This document shows positions 8,998 through 18,565 of a stretch of DNA of 64,000 nt, in pieces; the first letter of the stretch is position 1; every line of letters starts with the position of its first letter. This stretch comes from CAVQBP01 sp963710745. Lineage in GTDB: Bacteria > Bacteroidota > Ignavibacteria > Ignavibacteriales > Ignavibacteriaceae. The notes under the pieces are model-generated. The model had not been told where the DNA came from. It was given only the letters and a program-made list of their open reading frames with translations, and ran no database searches. The stretch lies in NCBI GenBank assembly GCA_963710745.1, contig CAVQBP010000002.1:186001-250000 (forward strand), read 5' to 3'. A program made the position numbers and the translations under genes.

Positions 8998-10896
8998 CTA
9001 TTGAACTAAATAATAAGTATTATCCTTTTTATTTACATCTGGTATTTTAGAATCTCCAAGCTTAACATCTATAATTTTATTATTCTCTTCTTCTACAAAA
9101 ATGATCTTATTTCTCCCCCTTGACCAAATTGAAGGAGACCTGTAAATTATTCTTTCAAAATCATTTTCACCTTTCAAAACCAGCTTAACCGGAAGAGGCA
9201 TAGTTCCTTTATTTTCAATAATTATTTTAATTATTCCGTCTTTCTGTTCCGCATTTTCTATAGCCAAATCCGGATAGCCTTTATTAAAAAACCATGGTTC
9301 CCAGTACCAGTTTAAATTTTCATGTGTAAAATTGTTAAAGGTATTGAAGAAATCGAAAGGGATGGGGTGTCTGCCATTCCATCTTTGAATATACTCATTT
9401 AGTGCTTTAATAAACTTTCCTTTACCAAGTACTTCCTGTAAATAGTAGTATGCTATACCGGGTCTGTCATAAGAAGCAACCCTGTAAGCATCACCTCGTA
9501 ATAATACAGATGGTGTAATGGGCGGCATTTCCAGTTCATTCCCAGAAAAGCCTTCATATCTTTCGACGCTTACAGAAAGCCTGTCATAATTTGCGAGTTT
9601 TTGAATCAGATCAAACGATAAAAACCTGGCCATACCTTCATCCATCCAGGCATATTTTCTTTCATTTATTCCCATGTAGAAAGGGAAATATGTATGCGCT
9701 AATTCATGTGTAGTTAATCCGACCGTACTGATAAAATCTGTTGTTGATTCATCATTAACCATCATCGGGAATTCCATTCCTCCCGCCCCGTTATAAACGG
9801 TCATGCCCGGATAAGGAAAAGGAACTCCAGGTAATTCATTTGAATAATAATCCAGTGCTTTTCTTGTAATATCGGCTACATTGTAAAAATCCATTGAAGC
9901 AGCTCGAAAAGCAGAAGCAATATAGATTCTTTTATTACTATTTTTATCAGCCACAAGACTGACCCCGTCCCAGAGATAATGGTCACTTAATGCAAACGCA
10001 AAGTCGGGAATATTGTCCGCTTTATAGTGCCAGCTATTGGTTTCATCTTCACTGTTAAAAATATTGTTATTTTGCAGATCTTCTGCAGAAATGATATGAA
10101 TAACATCATCCGAGCTCAATGCCTGCTTATAACGGCTCAAGTATTTTTCTGTTAAAACTTCTGCAGGATTCTGAAGTGTCCCGGTTGACCAGACAGCAAT
10201 ATTATTTGGGACAGTTATTTCAACATCGTAGCTATTAAAATCATTATAAAATTCCTGTTCTCCCACATATTCGAAAATATCCCAGCCGTCAATATCATCA
10301 TAAACAGAAATTTGCGGATACCAGTAAGCTATAAAGTAAGACGTTGAATCATAAGCACCCATTCTCGGATTTGGATATTTGGGAATTTGAAAATGCCACC
10401 GGATTTCAAGCTCTGTTTTTGAACCTGGTAAAACCGGTTTTGTAAGATTAACAAACATATTTGTGCCGCGAATCTCAATACGATTCACATCCTCTGGATC
10501 AAGTTTTTTATTATTAATTGATAAATATTCTATTATATCCCCTTTTGTTATAGCACCACTGTCCAGATTCTGGTTTCGCGATCCTCCTATTTTGTTGAAA
10601 TTTTGATATAATCTGATAACCAGGTTCCACAAAGTATCCGGGCTATTATTCGAATATTTAATTTTCTCAATTCCTTTTAAAAGGTATTCAGACGGTATAA
10701 TTTGAACTTTAATATTATAATCAGAAGAGTTCTGCCAATAATTTTTGCCCGGCAATCCGCTGGTTGAGCGTGTTTCGTTTTTATAAGCATTTTTTATATT
10801 GAGCGGCATAAAAAAAACATCCTGCGGGAAAACAGAATAGTTTATAATAAAAATTGCAGTAAATTGGATCAAAATAAATAAATTAAGAATTTTCAT
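8998..10896 (-). CDS. M1 family zinc metallopeptidase, exported
   Basis: A 632-residue aminopeptidase-type protein. A signal peptide covers about residues 1-25. The M1 zinc site is complete: HELAH at 397-401 and Glu420 in WMDEGMA, giving the HExxH-X18-E spacing of the family. GGMEFPMM upstream corresponds to the GAMEN substrate-recognition loop in diverged form, which is common in the bacterial bimodular M1 proteins found in Bacteroidota. The protein should act in the periplasm or at the cell surface, trimming peptides. It is followed within 40 bases by no other gene and preceded by ruvB on the same strand, with no clear functional link. Confidence 0.9.
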   Translation of the reverse strand: MKILNLFILIQFTAIFIINYSVFPQDVFFMPLNIKNAYKNETRSTSGLPGKNYWQNSSDYNIKVQIIPSEYLLKGIEKIKYSNNSPDTLWNLVIRLYQNFNKIGGSRNQNLDSGAITKGDIIEYLSINNKKLDPEDVNRIEIRGTNMFVNLTKPVLPGSKTELEIRWHFQIPKYPNPRMGAYDSTSYFIAYWYPQISVYDDIDGWDIFEYVGEQEFYNDFNSYDVEITVPNNIAVWSTGTLQNPAEVLTEKYLSRYKQALSSDDVIHIISAEDLQNNNIFNSEDETNSWHYKADNIPDFAFALSDHYLWDGVSLVADKNSNKRIYIASAFRAASMDFYNVADITRKALDYYSNELPGVPFPYPGMTVYNGAGGMEFPMMVNDESTTDFISTVGLTTHELAHTYFPFYMGINERKYAWMDEGMARFLSFDLIQKLANYDRLSVSVERYEGFSGNELEMPPITPSVLLRGDAYRVASYDRPGIAYYYLQEVLGKGKFIKALNEYIQRWNGRHPIPFDFFNTFNNFTHENLNWYWEPWFFNKGYPDLAIENAEQKDGIIKIIIENKGTMPLPVKLVLKGENDFERIIYRSPSIWSRGRNKIIFVEEENNKIIDVKLGDSKIPDVNKKDNTYYLVQ

Positions 10897-10934
10897 CTTC
10901 TTCCCAGGTCAGTATGCTGAAAATGAAATAAAAT

Positions 10935-11960
10935 CTATTCAAATAATGATTTATTATTTATATCGAATTTGTTCTTTCCAAATCTCTGGTAGGCAAGAGT
11001 AGTTGCTTCCCTTCCCCTTGGAGTCCTCTGAATAAATCCCTGCTGAATTAAAAACGGTTCATACACTTCTTCAATGGTTCCGGGATCCTCGTTAACTGCA
11101 ACAGCGAGAGTTCCCAGACCGACAGGTCCTCCTTTAAATTTTTCAATTATAGTCAGGATTATGTCTTTATCCATTTCATCAAGACCGAATTCATCTACTT
11201 CTAAAGCAGTTAAAGCCTTTCTTGCTATATCAATATCAATATCTTTCTTATCTTCATAATCAGCAAAATCTCTTGTCCGCCGTAAAAGTCTGTTGGCAAT
11301 ACGCGGAGTACCTCTTGAACGTTTTGCAATTTCAAGCGACGCGTCTTTTTTAACATCCAGATTTAATATTTTAGCCGAACGGGAAACGATTTTATCTAAC
11401 GTGCCCGATTCATAATAATCTAATCTAAACTTTATTCCGAATCTATCCCGTAAAGGTGAAGTAAGCATACCTGCACGGGTTGTCGCACCAACTAACGTAT
11501 ATTTTGGAAGACTTATCTGTACCGAACGCGCATTTGGCCCGCTGTCAATCATTATATCCAGTTTATAATCTTCCATGGCAGAATAAAGATATTCTTCCAC
11601 AACAGGACTTAACCTGTGTATTTCATCTATGAACAAGACTGATTTCTCATCAAGATTTGTCAGCATGCCGGCAAGATCACCGGGCTTTTCAAGAACCGGT
11701 CCTGAAGTTACTTTAAATTTAACATTTAATTCATTAGCAATGATATACGCTAATGTAGTTTTTCCTAAACCGGGAGGTCCCGTTAGAAGAACATGATCTA
11801 ATGCTTCTCCTCTTTTTATTGCTGCCGAAACAAAAACTTTTAAATTATCAGTGATTTTATCCTGACCAACAAAGTCATTTAAGACTAACGGCCTGAGGGA
11901 TTGTTCATAAACTTTTTCTTCATCAGATAAAGCCGTATTTATATTTTGAGATTTTCTCAT
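10935..11960 (-). CDS. ruvB: Holliday junction branch migration helicase RuvB
   Basis: The AAA+ motor of the RuvABC resolvasome, which drives branch migration at Holliday junctions. It shows RPLVLNDFVGQDKI, Walker A GPPGLGKTT, Walker B LFIDEIHRL, the sensor stretch VGATTRAGMLTSPLRDRFG and the C-terminal winged helix with EVYEPFLIQQGFIQRTPRGR. Length is about 340 residues, as expected. The start is uncertain: ATG at 11960 is chosen here, but a TTG at 11969 lies at better spacing behind a GAGGTG at about 11981-11986. RuvA and RuvC genes are not in the window. Confidence 0.96.
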   Translation of the reverse strand: MRKSQNINTALSDEEKVYEQSLRPLVLNDFVGQDKITDNLKVFVSAAIKRGEALDHVLLTGPPGLGKTTLAYIIANELNVKFKVTSGPVLEKPGDLAGMLTNLDEKSVLFIDEIHRLSPVVEEYLYSAMEDYKLDIMIDSGPNARSVQISLPKYTLVGATTRAGMLTSPLRDRFGIKFRLDYYESGTLDKIVSRSAKILNLDVKKDASLEIAKRSRGTPRIANRLLRRTRDFADYEDKKDIDIDIARKALTALEVDEFGLDEMDKDIILTIIEKFKGGPVGLGTLAVAVNEDPGTIEEVYEPFLIQQGFIQRTPRGREATTLAYQRFGKNKFDINNKSLFE

Positions 11961-12030
11961 AGATTTCAATATTTGTTGGTCACCTCAAAAACCCTAAATA
12001 ATTCATAAAAGTGACCAGCACATTCCATAT

Positions 12031-13119
12031 TTATGTAACCAGTTGTTTATTTCTCAACTTCAGTTTATTAAGCAGCATTACCATACCCGTCATTGCCAAT
12101 ATCATTAGTGCAGCTACACCTATAGAATTCCAGGCATTGAAACTTTTGGCAAAATACTGATATAATCCCTTATTCCATGCACTGCCATAAATTATTACAA
12201 GATGGACAACATAAATCAATAAAGTATTTCTGCCTATTAATATTAGTATTTTGGGAATCGTTTTCACTTCCAAACATAAAAAAGATACAATAGAATTTAA
12301 AGTTAATACAAATCCTACTCTTAACAATATTGTATATGCGCTTCCTATCCATGAGCCGCTGAAAAAATCATAAGCAAAAATATTAGTCAGCATTGCCAAA
12401 GAAATAAAAGACAAACCGAATATTAATAAGATTAAACTGAATTTTTTTGTCTTAAAAACCAGAGGATGTTTTGCAAGGTAACTGCCTAATACACCGCCTC
12501 CCACAACATATCCTGTCCATGGGAATAATGGAAAAATTGATCCTGTTCCTGAATAAAAGTACCCTGCAATAGGAGCCGGTAAAAAATTAATCCAATTAAT
12601 AGATTCAAAAACAGGAGAAAGGATAAAGATAATTACAGCGGAAATAGTAAAAATTAAATAATCGCTAATATTTAATTTTTCGGAGAGAAATCCCATGATC
12701 ATTATAAATAAAATTCCAAAACCTATCGATTGAAGAACATCGACCGCAAAAAATACATGCCATTGCTCGGCAGAAACATGTGAAAAATTAAAAGGAGAAG
12801 GAGTGGGAAACCGCAGAAGATATCCTAAAAACACAAGAAGTAAAAATCTTTTGATACCTTTTTTTGTCCGTGGATTTTTAAAAAATGTTTGATTGTTTGA
12901 TCTGAAAAGATACGTAAACACTGTACCCGCGGTAAAAAGGAATATAGGAGCTGTCATTCCCCTCATAAAATACCATACGGTAAATACAGGGGATTCAAAA
13001 GTCCTGTAATCATTTGATAATAAAGCATCAATAGTATGCCCCTGAACCATTTGCAGAACTGCAAACATCCTCATCAAATCAATAAATATAATTCTGCTTT
13101 TTTTAGAAACTTCAACCAT
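12031..13119 (-). CDS. Multi-pass membrane protein of the acyltransferase / DUF1624 type
   Basis: A 362-residue integral membrane protein with about ten hydrophobic segments. The N-terminus (SRIIFIDLMRMFAVLQMVQG, then H) has the Arg/Asp/His pattern seen at the start of the heparan-alpha-glucosaminide N-acetyltransferase-like and acyltransferase-3-like families; His28 would be the candidate catalytic residue. Such proteins transfer acyl groups to sugars across the membrane. The substrate is unknown. It is preceded by an Ala/Thr-poor AT-rich gap and transcribed toward ruvB, 70 bases away; no cell-envelope cluster surrounds it. Confidence 0.65.
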   Translation of the reverse strand: MVEVSKKSRIIFIDLMRMFAVLQMVQGHTIDALLSNDYRTFESPVFTVWYFMRGMTAPIFLFTAGTVFTYLFRSNNQTFFKNPRTKKGIKRFLLLVFLGYLLRFPTPSPFNFSHVSAEQWHVFFAVDVLQSIGFGILFIMIMGFLSEKLNISDYLIFTISAVIIFILSPVFESINWINFLPAPIAGYFYSGTGSIFPLFPWTGYVVGGGVLGSYLAKHPLVFKTKKFSLILLIFGLSFISLAMLTNIFAYDFFSGSWIGSAYTILLRVGFVLTLNSIVSFLCLEVKTIPKILILIGRNTLLIYVVHLVIIYGSAWNKGLYQYFAKSFNAWNSIGVAALMILAMTGMVMLLNKLKLRNKQLVT

Positions 13120-13230
13120 AAACCGGATTTTTTGGTTTGAAAGATAGCTAAAGAGAATAAATAAAAAAATAATAAAATCGGTTTATTAATTTTTATTTAC
13201 CTGTATCAACAGGTAGATATTATAGGAAGG

Positions 13231-13263
13231 TAAAAAAAGTATGCGGTACGAATACCGCATACT
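13231..13263 (-). terminator. Rho-independent terminator after the GPGDGTG-repeat gene
   Basis: On the minus strand a perfect 11-bp stem (AGTATGCGGTA with TACCGCATACT) closes a 4-base loop at 13238-13263 and runs into seven T residues (13232-13238). It lies 31 bases after the stop codon at 13295, so it should end the transcript of the small secreted protein. Confidence 0.9.
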
Positions 13264-13294
13264 ACTAAGTGCCGCCCTTTTATTAAGGTAAGCA

Positions 13295-13720
13295 CTATTT
13301 ATTGTTTGAGCTCTGTGCCCTCTTACCTTTTGGACCTGTACCATCGCATACACCTGTACCATCACCAGGGCCGAAACCTGTACCATCTCTTGGTCCCAGT
13401 CCGCTGTTTCCCGTTCCGTCACCAGGTCCGAATCCTCCCTTACCAAATTTATTCTGGCTCTTAACTCCGCGCATAAATTTCTTCCCTGTTCCATCTTCAG
13501 GTTTTACATAATCAGGATCCTGTCCATTAGGAATTCCGTCGCCGTCATCATCAAAGCCATAACCAGCCTGGTAATTATCACATACACCATCACCATTCAC
13601 GTCGACAAATGCTTTACTTTGCTTTTTAGTCTTGGTTTGAGCACTGGTATTAAAAGCTGTGAAATAAAATGCCAGTAAAAAAACCAGCGAAAATATTAAG
13701 GAAAAATTTCTTCGTTTCAT
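13295..13720 (-). CDS. Small secreted protein with DxNGDG motifs and GPGDGTG repeats
   Basis: 141 residues. A signal peptide (about 1-28, ending FNTSAQ) is followed by two calcium-loop-like motifs of the thrombospondin type 3 kind, DVNGDGVCDN and DDDGDGIPNGQDPDY, then a basic linker and a Gly-rich tail with three or four GPGDGTG/GPRDGTG units and a single Cys in VCDGTGPKG. The composition suggests an extracytoplasmic metal-binding protein; that is an inference. The gene has its own terminator and a -24/-12-like promoter with paired upstream sites that match those of the gene at 18555-18875. It lies divergently from the adjacent histidine kinase, so it is the probable target of that two-component system. 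Confidence 0.85.
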   Translation of the reverse strand: MKRRNFSLIFSLVFLLAFYFTAFNTSAQTKTKKQSKAFVDVNGDGVCDNYQAGYGFDDDGDGIPNGQDPDYVKPEDGTGKKFMRGVKSQNKFGKGGFGPGDGTGNSGLGPRDGTGFGPGDGTGVCDGTGPKGKRAQSSNNK

Positions 13721-13767
13721 CTTATTGCTCCATTTGTTTTTTATTAAAATGTTTTCATTTACTATTA

Positions 13768-13783
13768 GTCAATCGGTGTGCCA
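13768..13783 (-). promoter_or_regulatory. Sigma-54-like -24/-12 promoter
   Basis: Minus-strand sequence TGGCACACCGATTGAC. It fits the GG-N10-GC spacing of sigma-54 promoters except that the -12 dinucleotide is GA. The -12 element lies about 49 bases before the ATG at 13720. The same GGCAC-N5-TTGA arrangement recurs at 18899-18914 before the related gene, and the regulator next door is of the sigma-54-activator class. Confidence 0.6.
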
Positions 13784-13833
13784 TTTAAATCGTCGTAAAA
13801 TCTTATTTTATTTGCAGTTATCAATAAAAAGCA

Positions 13834-13870
13834 CGACTATAAGGACGTTTTGGATCGACTTCTTTGTCGA
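13834..13870. promoter_or_regulatory. Paired CGAC-N6-GTCG-type sites (probable activator-binding sites)
   Basis: Two sites 22 bases apart: CGAC-N6-GACG at 13834-13847 (degenerate) and TCGAC-N6-GTCGA at 13855-13870 (perfect inverted repeat). They start about 65 and 87 bases upstream of the -12 element of the leftward promoter at 13768-13783. A nearly identical pair sits at 18963-18997 at the same distance from its promoter. The position suits enhancer sites of an NtrC-type activator and could also influence the divergent kinase gene. Confidence 0.6.
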
Positions 13871-13955
13871 AAAAAAATATAGAATCTTACTTGATTAATG
13901 AGAATCAAACCAAATGAAATGTTAACTTTATTATTAGACTTTCAAGATTTTCTAA

Positions 13956-15980
13956 ATGGGAAAAAAATTCAGATCTAACCAGGGAATAATAATCTTAATT
14001 TCGATTATAATCGGGATTATTATGATCACTTCTGCATATTTTGAAATGAAGCAGAGTAAAGAGGAAGTTTTGCATCTGCTTAACGAACATGCAGCTTCAT
14101 TAATAGAAACAGTTTCGCTAAGCGCAGTGAATACACTAAACTCAAGCTATGAAATAGAAGACCTGATTATCGAAAGACTTTTTAATAATGCCTGGTTAAT
14201 AAGGAGCCTCGACAGCTTAAACTTACTGTCTGAAAGCAAACTCATTGAAATAGGAAAAGAGAATAATCTATTCAGAATAAATATTTTTAACAGCAAGGGA
14301 GATCGTGTATTATCAAACCGGGTTCCTACTCAAAATCATTCTCATCCGGAAGGCACTGTTAACAGGTTCGAAGAAATTGAACCAATCCTTTCACACAAGA
14401 CAAATTCACTTATAATTGGTTTAAAGGAAGCGGAACATGCAGATGAGCAGCGTTATGCAGTTGCAATTGCAAGAGCAAATAAAAGGGGTGCTATTGTAAT
14501 AAATCTTGATGCAAAAAATTTCCTTGAATTCAGGAAAAAAATCGGTATTGGAAAAATAATCCAGGATATAGCAGATAATCCCGGTATTGATTTTATTGCT
14601 CTTCAGGATACAATAGGAATTATTGCTGCAAGTAAAAATGTTAAAGATCTGAATCCCATATTAAAGAACAGCTTTTTAACAACAGCTTTTTATGTTAATA
14701 AAATATATACCCGGATAATGAATTTTAATGGAAAAGAAACTTATGAAGTAGTAAAACGGCTTGAATATGAGAACAGCGTCCTGGGTATCTTCAGAGTCGG
14801 TTTGTCTCTTAATGAGGTCAGGAATGTTGAAGCAAGAACTAACAGAAGAATTATTATTATTTCAATTATTCTTGCAATGATTGCGGTTATTGTTTTAAGC
14901 ATCTTATTTATCTCCCAGAATTTAAAAACGGTGTCGAACGAATTTAAAAGCTTCAAAACGCTTACCGGTCAGGTTCTCGAAAATATGGGTGATGCAGTAA
15001 TAGTTCTGAATAAAAACATGGAAATAGTTTTATTTAATAAGCAATCTGAAGACTTGTTCAGATTAAAAGCAAGTGATATACTAAATAAAGATATTTCAGA
15101 TATTGCTGGCGGAATTCTTATTTTCATTAAAGAAGAAATAAACGGATTATTAAATATTAAATATTTTGAGAGAACTGTAGAATTATTTGAGATAAAAAAA
15201 TATTTATCTTTCAGCATTTCCCAAAATAAAGAAGAAAATGAAGGAATTGAAAATTATACTGTTGTAATAAAAGATTTGACAACGCAAAAAATGCTCGAGG
15301 AGCAGGCAGAAAGGAACGAAAAGCTCTCCGCCATGGGTGAGCTTGCATCCGGAGTTGCTCACGAAATAAGGAACCCGATAAATTCAATAGGAATGATTGC
15401 CCAAAGACTAAAAAGAGAATTCGAACCAAAAAAAGATGATGAGGAATACCAGCTTATTACAAAAGTACTAAAAGATGAAGTTACAAGAATAAATAAAATA
15501 ATTTCCCAGTTCCTTAATTATGCAAAACCGATCCAGCTTCAGAAAAAAGAAATAAACAGTAAAGCTTTTTTTGAAGAAGTTTTTCAACTGTTTATTGACC
15601 AGGCAAATTCAAAGAATATAAGCTTTGAATTATTAAATCATCAGTCTCTTTCAATTGATTTAGATCCGGAATTGATAAAGCAGTCCTTAATGAATTTAAT
15701 TCAGAATTCGTTCGATGCAGTTGCTGAAAACGGGATTGTAAATTTAAATTATTACCTTCTCGGAAAATCGTTTATAATTGAGGTAAGGGATGACGGAACC
15801 GGTATCAGTGATGAAAATAAAAGGAAAATATTTGATCTCTATTTCTCAACAAAAAAAGATGGAAACGGTTTGGGTTTGAGTATTTCTCAAAAGATAATAT
15901 CCCAGCATAATGGGACTATCGAAATAGAAGATAATTTACCAAAAGGAACAATTTTTAAAATAAAAATACCAAAACAATGA
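13956..15980 (+). CDS. Membrane sensor histidine kinase (NtrB/ZraS class)
   Basis: 674 residues. Two membrane segments, about 8-29 and 297-318, enclose a roughly 265-residue periplasmic sensor region; a PAS domain (about 335-445) and the kinase core follow. The H box is GVAHEIRNPIN with His469, the N box NLIQNSFDAV, and the G boxes DDGTGIS and GNGLGLSI. This core is the class that pairs with sigma-54 activators. Its stop overlaps the start of the response regulator by 4 bases, so they are translationally coupled. The signal is unknown; an envelope or metal signal, as in ZraS, would suit the secreted target genes on both flanks but is only an inference. Confidence 0.93.
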   Translation: MGKKFRSNQGIIILISIIIGIIMITSAYFEMKQSKEEVLHLLNEHAASLIETVSLSAVNTLNSSYEIEDLIIERLFNNAWLIRSLDSLNLLSESKLIEIGKENNLFRINIFNSKGDRVLSNRVPTQNHSHPEGTVNRFEEIEPILSHKTNSLIIGLKEAEHADEQRYAVAIARANKRGAIVINLDAKNFLEFRKKIGIGKIIQDIADNPGIDFIALQDTIGIIAASKNVKDLNPILKNSFLTTAFYVNKIYTRIMNFNGKETYEVVKRLEYENSVLGIFRVGLSLNEVRNVEARTNRRIIIISIILAMIAVIVLSILFISQNLKTVSNEFKSFKTLTGQVLENMGDAVIVLNKNMEIVLFNKQSEDLFRLKASDILNKDISDIAGGILIFIKEEINGLLNIKYFERTVELFEIKKYLSFSISQNKEENEGIENYTVVIKDLTTQKMLEEQAERNEKLSAMGELASGVAHEIRNPINSIGMIAQRLKREFEPKKDDEEYQLITKVLKDEVTRINKIISQFLNYAKPIQLQKKEINSKAFFEEVFQLFIDQANSKNISFELLNHQSLSIDLDPELIKQSLMNLIQNSFDAVAENGIVNLNYYLLGKSFIIEVRDDGTGISDENKRKIFDLYFSTKKDGNGLGLSISQKIISQHNGTIEIEDNLPKGTIFKIKIPKQ

Positions 15981-17347
15981 AAAATATTAATCTGCTTGTA
16001 ATTGATGATGAAAAGAACCAGTTAGAACTTTTAACAGGTTATCTAAGGAAAAAAGGAGCAAATGTTTTTTCTGCATCTTCCGGAAATGAAGGGATAGAAA
16101 CAGTCAAAAGCAGGCCGATAGATATTATTATTTCGGATTTTAAAATGCCCGACAAAACTGGTCTTGAGGTGCTTGAAGAAGTTAAGAAACTAAATCCTGA
16201 AATTGATTTTATAATTATTACTGCATTTGGTACTGTTGAAGATGCCGTAAAAGCAATGCATCATGGTGCATACGATTATTTATCAAAACCTGTGGATCTT
16301 GATGAACTGGATTTCATTCTTAACCGCTTGCTGGAACATAAGAACCTGAAATCAGAGAATGAATTGCTTAAAGAGCAGCTTAAAGAAAAACATAAAATAT
16401 CTTCAATAATTTCCAATTCTCCCAAAATGGAAGAAGTGTTAAGCATGGCTTCCAGGGCTGCAGAAAGTAAAGCTACAGTTTTAATAACAGGGGAAAACGG
16501 AACAGGTAAAGAAGTGCTTGCCAAAGCTGTACATTATATAAGTCCGAGAAAAGACAAATCGTTTATTGCAGTTAATATCCCTGCATTATCTGAAAACCTG
16601 CTCGAAAGTGAATTGTTCGGCCATGAAAAAGGTTCTTTCACCGGCGCGGAAAAACTAAGAAAAGGAAGGTTTGAACTTGCCGATCAAGGGACAATCTTTC
16701 TGGATGAAATTGGAGATATTTCTCCTGCTACCCAGGTAAAGCTGTTAAGGGTGCTGCAGGAACAGCAGATTGAGAGAGTCGGAGGAGCGGAGCAGATAAA
16801 AATTGATGTCAGAATAATTGCTGCTACAAATCAACATCTTGAAAAGAAAATTAAGGAAGGAACTTTCAGAGAGGATCTGTACTACAGACTTAATATAATA
16901 CCTGTTCATATTCCTCCCCTGCGTGAAAGAAAAGAAGATATCATGCCTTTGATTGATTTCTTTGTCAATAAATATTCGGAAGAAAATAATAAGATAAAAT
17001 TTGAAGTCAGCAAAGAAGCTGCTGATATTTTATTAAAATATAATTATCCGGGAAATGTAAGGGAGCTGGAAAACATTATAGAAAGAGCTGTAATATTAGC
17101 AAGGGGCAGTATTATTACTATAAATGATTTGCCGATGAATGTCAAAGGATTTAAAACTGAAGAAACCGCTTCCGGTAAAGAATCCCAATCATTAGTCGAG
17201 CAGGTCGAAAACCTTGAGAAAAGATTAATTTATGATGCATTATCCAGCAGCAGCGGGAACCAGACAAAAGCTGGAAAACTTCTGGGAATCACAGAAAGAA
17301 ACCTGCGATATAAAATAAAAAAATATGGTATTAAAAATAAAAGTTAA
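15977..17347 (+). CDS. NtrC-family sigma-54-dependent response regulator
   Basis: 456 residues: receiver domain (1-120) with phospho-acceptor Asp54 in IISDFKMPDKTG; AAA+ domain (about 145-370) with Walker A GENGTGKE, the sigma-54 contact loop GSFTGA, Walker B GTIFLDEIGD and an arginine-finger region; and a Fis-type helix-turn-helix at the C-terminus (GNQTKAGKLLGITERNLRYK). The contact loop has Ser in place of the usual Ala of GAFTGA. It is the partner of the kinase it overlaps. Its likely sites are the CGAC-N6-GTCG pairs at 13834-13870 and 18963-18997. It should activate transcription by sigma-54 RNA polymerase when phosphorylated. Confidence 0.95.
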   Translation: MKNINLLVIDDEKNQLELLTGYLRKKGANVFSASSGNEGIETVKSRPIDIIISDFKMPDKTGLEVLEEVKKLNPEIDFIIITAFGTVEDAVKAMHHGAYDYLSKPVDLDELDFILNRLLEHKNLKSENELLKEQLKEKHKISSIISNSPKMEEVLSMASRAAESKATVLITGENGTGKEVLAKAVHYISPRKDKSFIAVNIPALSENLLESELFGHEKGSFTGAEKLRKGRFELADQGTIFLDEIGDISPATQVKLLRVLQEQQIERVGGAEQIKIDVRIIAATNQHLEKKIKEGTFREDLYYRLNIIPVHIPPLRERKEDIMPLIDFFVNKYSEENNKIKFEVSKEAADILLKYNYPGNVRELENIIERAVILARGSIITINDLPMNVKGFKTEETASGKESQSLVEQVENLEKRLIYDALSSSSGNQTKAGKLLGITERNLRYKIKKYGIKNKS

Positions 17348-17366
17348 GATTACCTGTTGTTATTGT

Positions 17367-17398
17367 CCCCCTCCTCAGAATTATTCCTTTGGAGGGGG
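17367..17398. terminator. C/G-rich hairpin after the response regulator
   Basis: An 8-bp perfect stem, CCCCCTCC at 17367-17374 and GGAGGGGG at 17391-17398, lies 20 bases after the regulator stop and between two convergent genes. It is followed by a purine tract (GAGGGGGATGGGGG), not a T-run, so it is either a rho-independent-like barrier or part of an intergenic repeat. Confidence 0.45.
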
Positions 17399-17452
17399 CG
17401 AGGGGGATGGGGGTTAGGCATCCGTCGTAGAGATATTATATGGGTTAAAAAA

Positions 17453-18565
17453 TTATAAGCCCCAGTTTAAGCCGACTGACAACAAATTATTATCATAGTT
17501 ATAAAACGGATCATTGGACTTATTGTGAATATAATTCCAGTTTAGTTCGAGTGACATTCCTCTAATCATTTGATTTAAATAAAATTCTATTGCAAAAGCA
17601 CCTGCCATTTGATCATCTTTTCTTAGTACATCTGTATCGTATCCTTCTGCATCAGGTACAGGGATGTTTGAGTAATTTCTCTTTGAATAAACAAAATCAG
17701 CTTTTGCTAAAATTGTATGGGTCAAATACCTGGTTAAGGATATTCCCATATCGTGCCCGTCATTTGAATAAAGATCATTAAATATTTCTTCTTCATAAAA
17801 GAGGAAATCATTTGAACTAACATATCTGGTTCCATCGGTTAAATTTTTCTTATATGCTGCATATGCGCTTACACCAGTATAAATATCGATTGATTGCGAA
17901 ATACCGGCAGAAAGACCTAATTGCGAATTCTGATTGGCAATTGAAGAAGCGGTGTAGCTTTCTATATATTTTTTCAGATTATATTTTAATTCTAACATTA
18001 ATGTTGTTTCGGTTTCAAAAGAAAAAATTCCTTTAATAAACGACTTATGCTCATAGTGTGAAAAAACATCAAAGTTTTTATAATTATTTCTATTAAAGAC
18101 ATAGCCGAATAAAATATATTTATTATCTGATATTGATTGCCTGTAATTAGCATACGCAGACAGCTGATTGAAATCAAAAATGACAAATGTTTCCCTGTTA
18201 TTCCTCCATGTATAATTAACACCGATATTCATCGGATTATCATATTCGGAAAAAAGATAGGTATTAACCACACCGACTTTATGGGAATTAGAGGTTTTAA
18301 AGATGTTCTTTTGGAAATAGCTAAAGTTCCCCATGTAATAGAACTGGAGATTATTGTATTCGCTTTCAAAATTATAACCTGAATTTAATGAAAAACTATT
18401 TACGTAGTCTTCAACTTTATAACTGTTGTTGTAAATATTGTCATCATAATAGTTTTCCGTATATGCTTCAAAAGTAATTTGTGCAATACTAATTTGGGAA
18501 AATATAAACACCAATAATGGTATAATTAAATACCGTATTTGAATTGCAGTTCTATTATTTTCCAT
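17453..18565 (-). CDS. Outer-membrane beta-barrel protein, unknown function
   Basis: About 370 residues from the chosen ATG at 18565. The reading frame runs on to 18643, but the start at 18565 gives a clean signal peptide (MENNRTAIQIRYLIIPLLVF, then IFSQISIAQ). The mature part is a run of alternating aromatic/polar strands such as NNLQFYYMGNFSYFQKN and YILFGYVFNRNNYKNF, ending in SVGLNWGL, with a hydrophobic penultimate pattern as in barrel proteins. It overlaps the 3' end of the upstream gene by 11 bases and should be in the same transcript, so it may also be under the adjacent two-component system. No specific family recognised. Confidence 0.75.
   Translation of the reverse strand: MENNRTAIQIRYLIIPLLVFIFSQISIAQITFEAYTENYYDDNIYNNSYKVEDYVNSFSLNSGYNFESEYNNLQFYYMGNFSYFQKNIFKTSNSHKVGVVNTYLFSEYDNPMNIGVNYTWRNNRETFVIFDFNQLSAYANYRQSISDNKYILFGYVFNRNNYKNFDVFSHYEHKSFIKGIFSFETETTLMLELKYNLKKYIESYTASSIANQNSQLGLSAGISQSIDIYTGVSAYAAYKKNLTDGTRYVSSNDFLFYEEEIFNDLYSNDGHDMGISLTRYLTHTILAKADFVYSKRNYSNIPVPDAEGYDTDVLRKDDQMAGAFAIEFYLNQMIRGMSLELNWNYIHNKSNDPFYNYDNNLLSVGLNWGL

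Noticed and set aside
13186..13494. 102-residue minus-strand ORF overlapping the GPGDGTG gene
   Set aside because: It runs antiphase through the Gly-rich repeats and the terminator hairpin and has low-complexity Val/Gln content; the frame of 13295-13720 has the signal peptide and motifs.
17367..17420. Insertion of a G-rich mobile element after the response regulator
   Set aside because: Only one copy is in the window and no target duplication was seen; it is recorded as a hairpin only.
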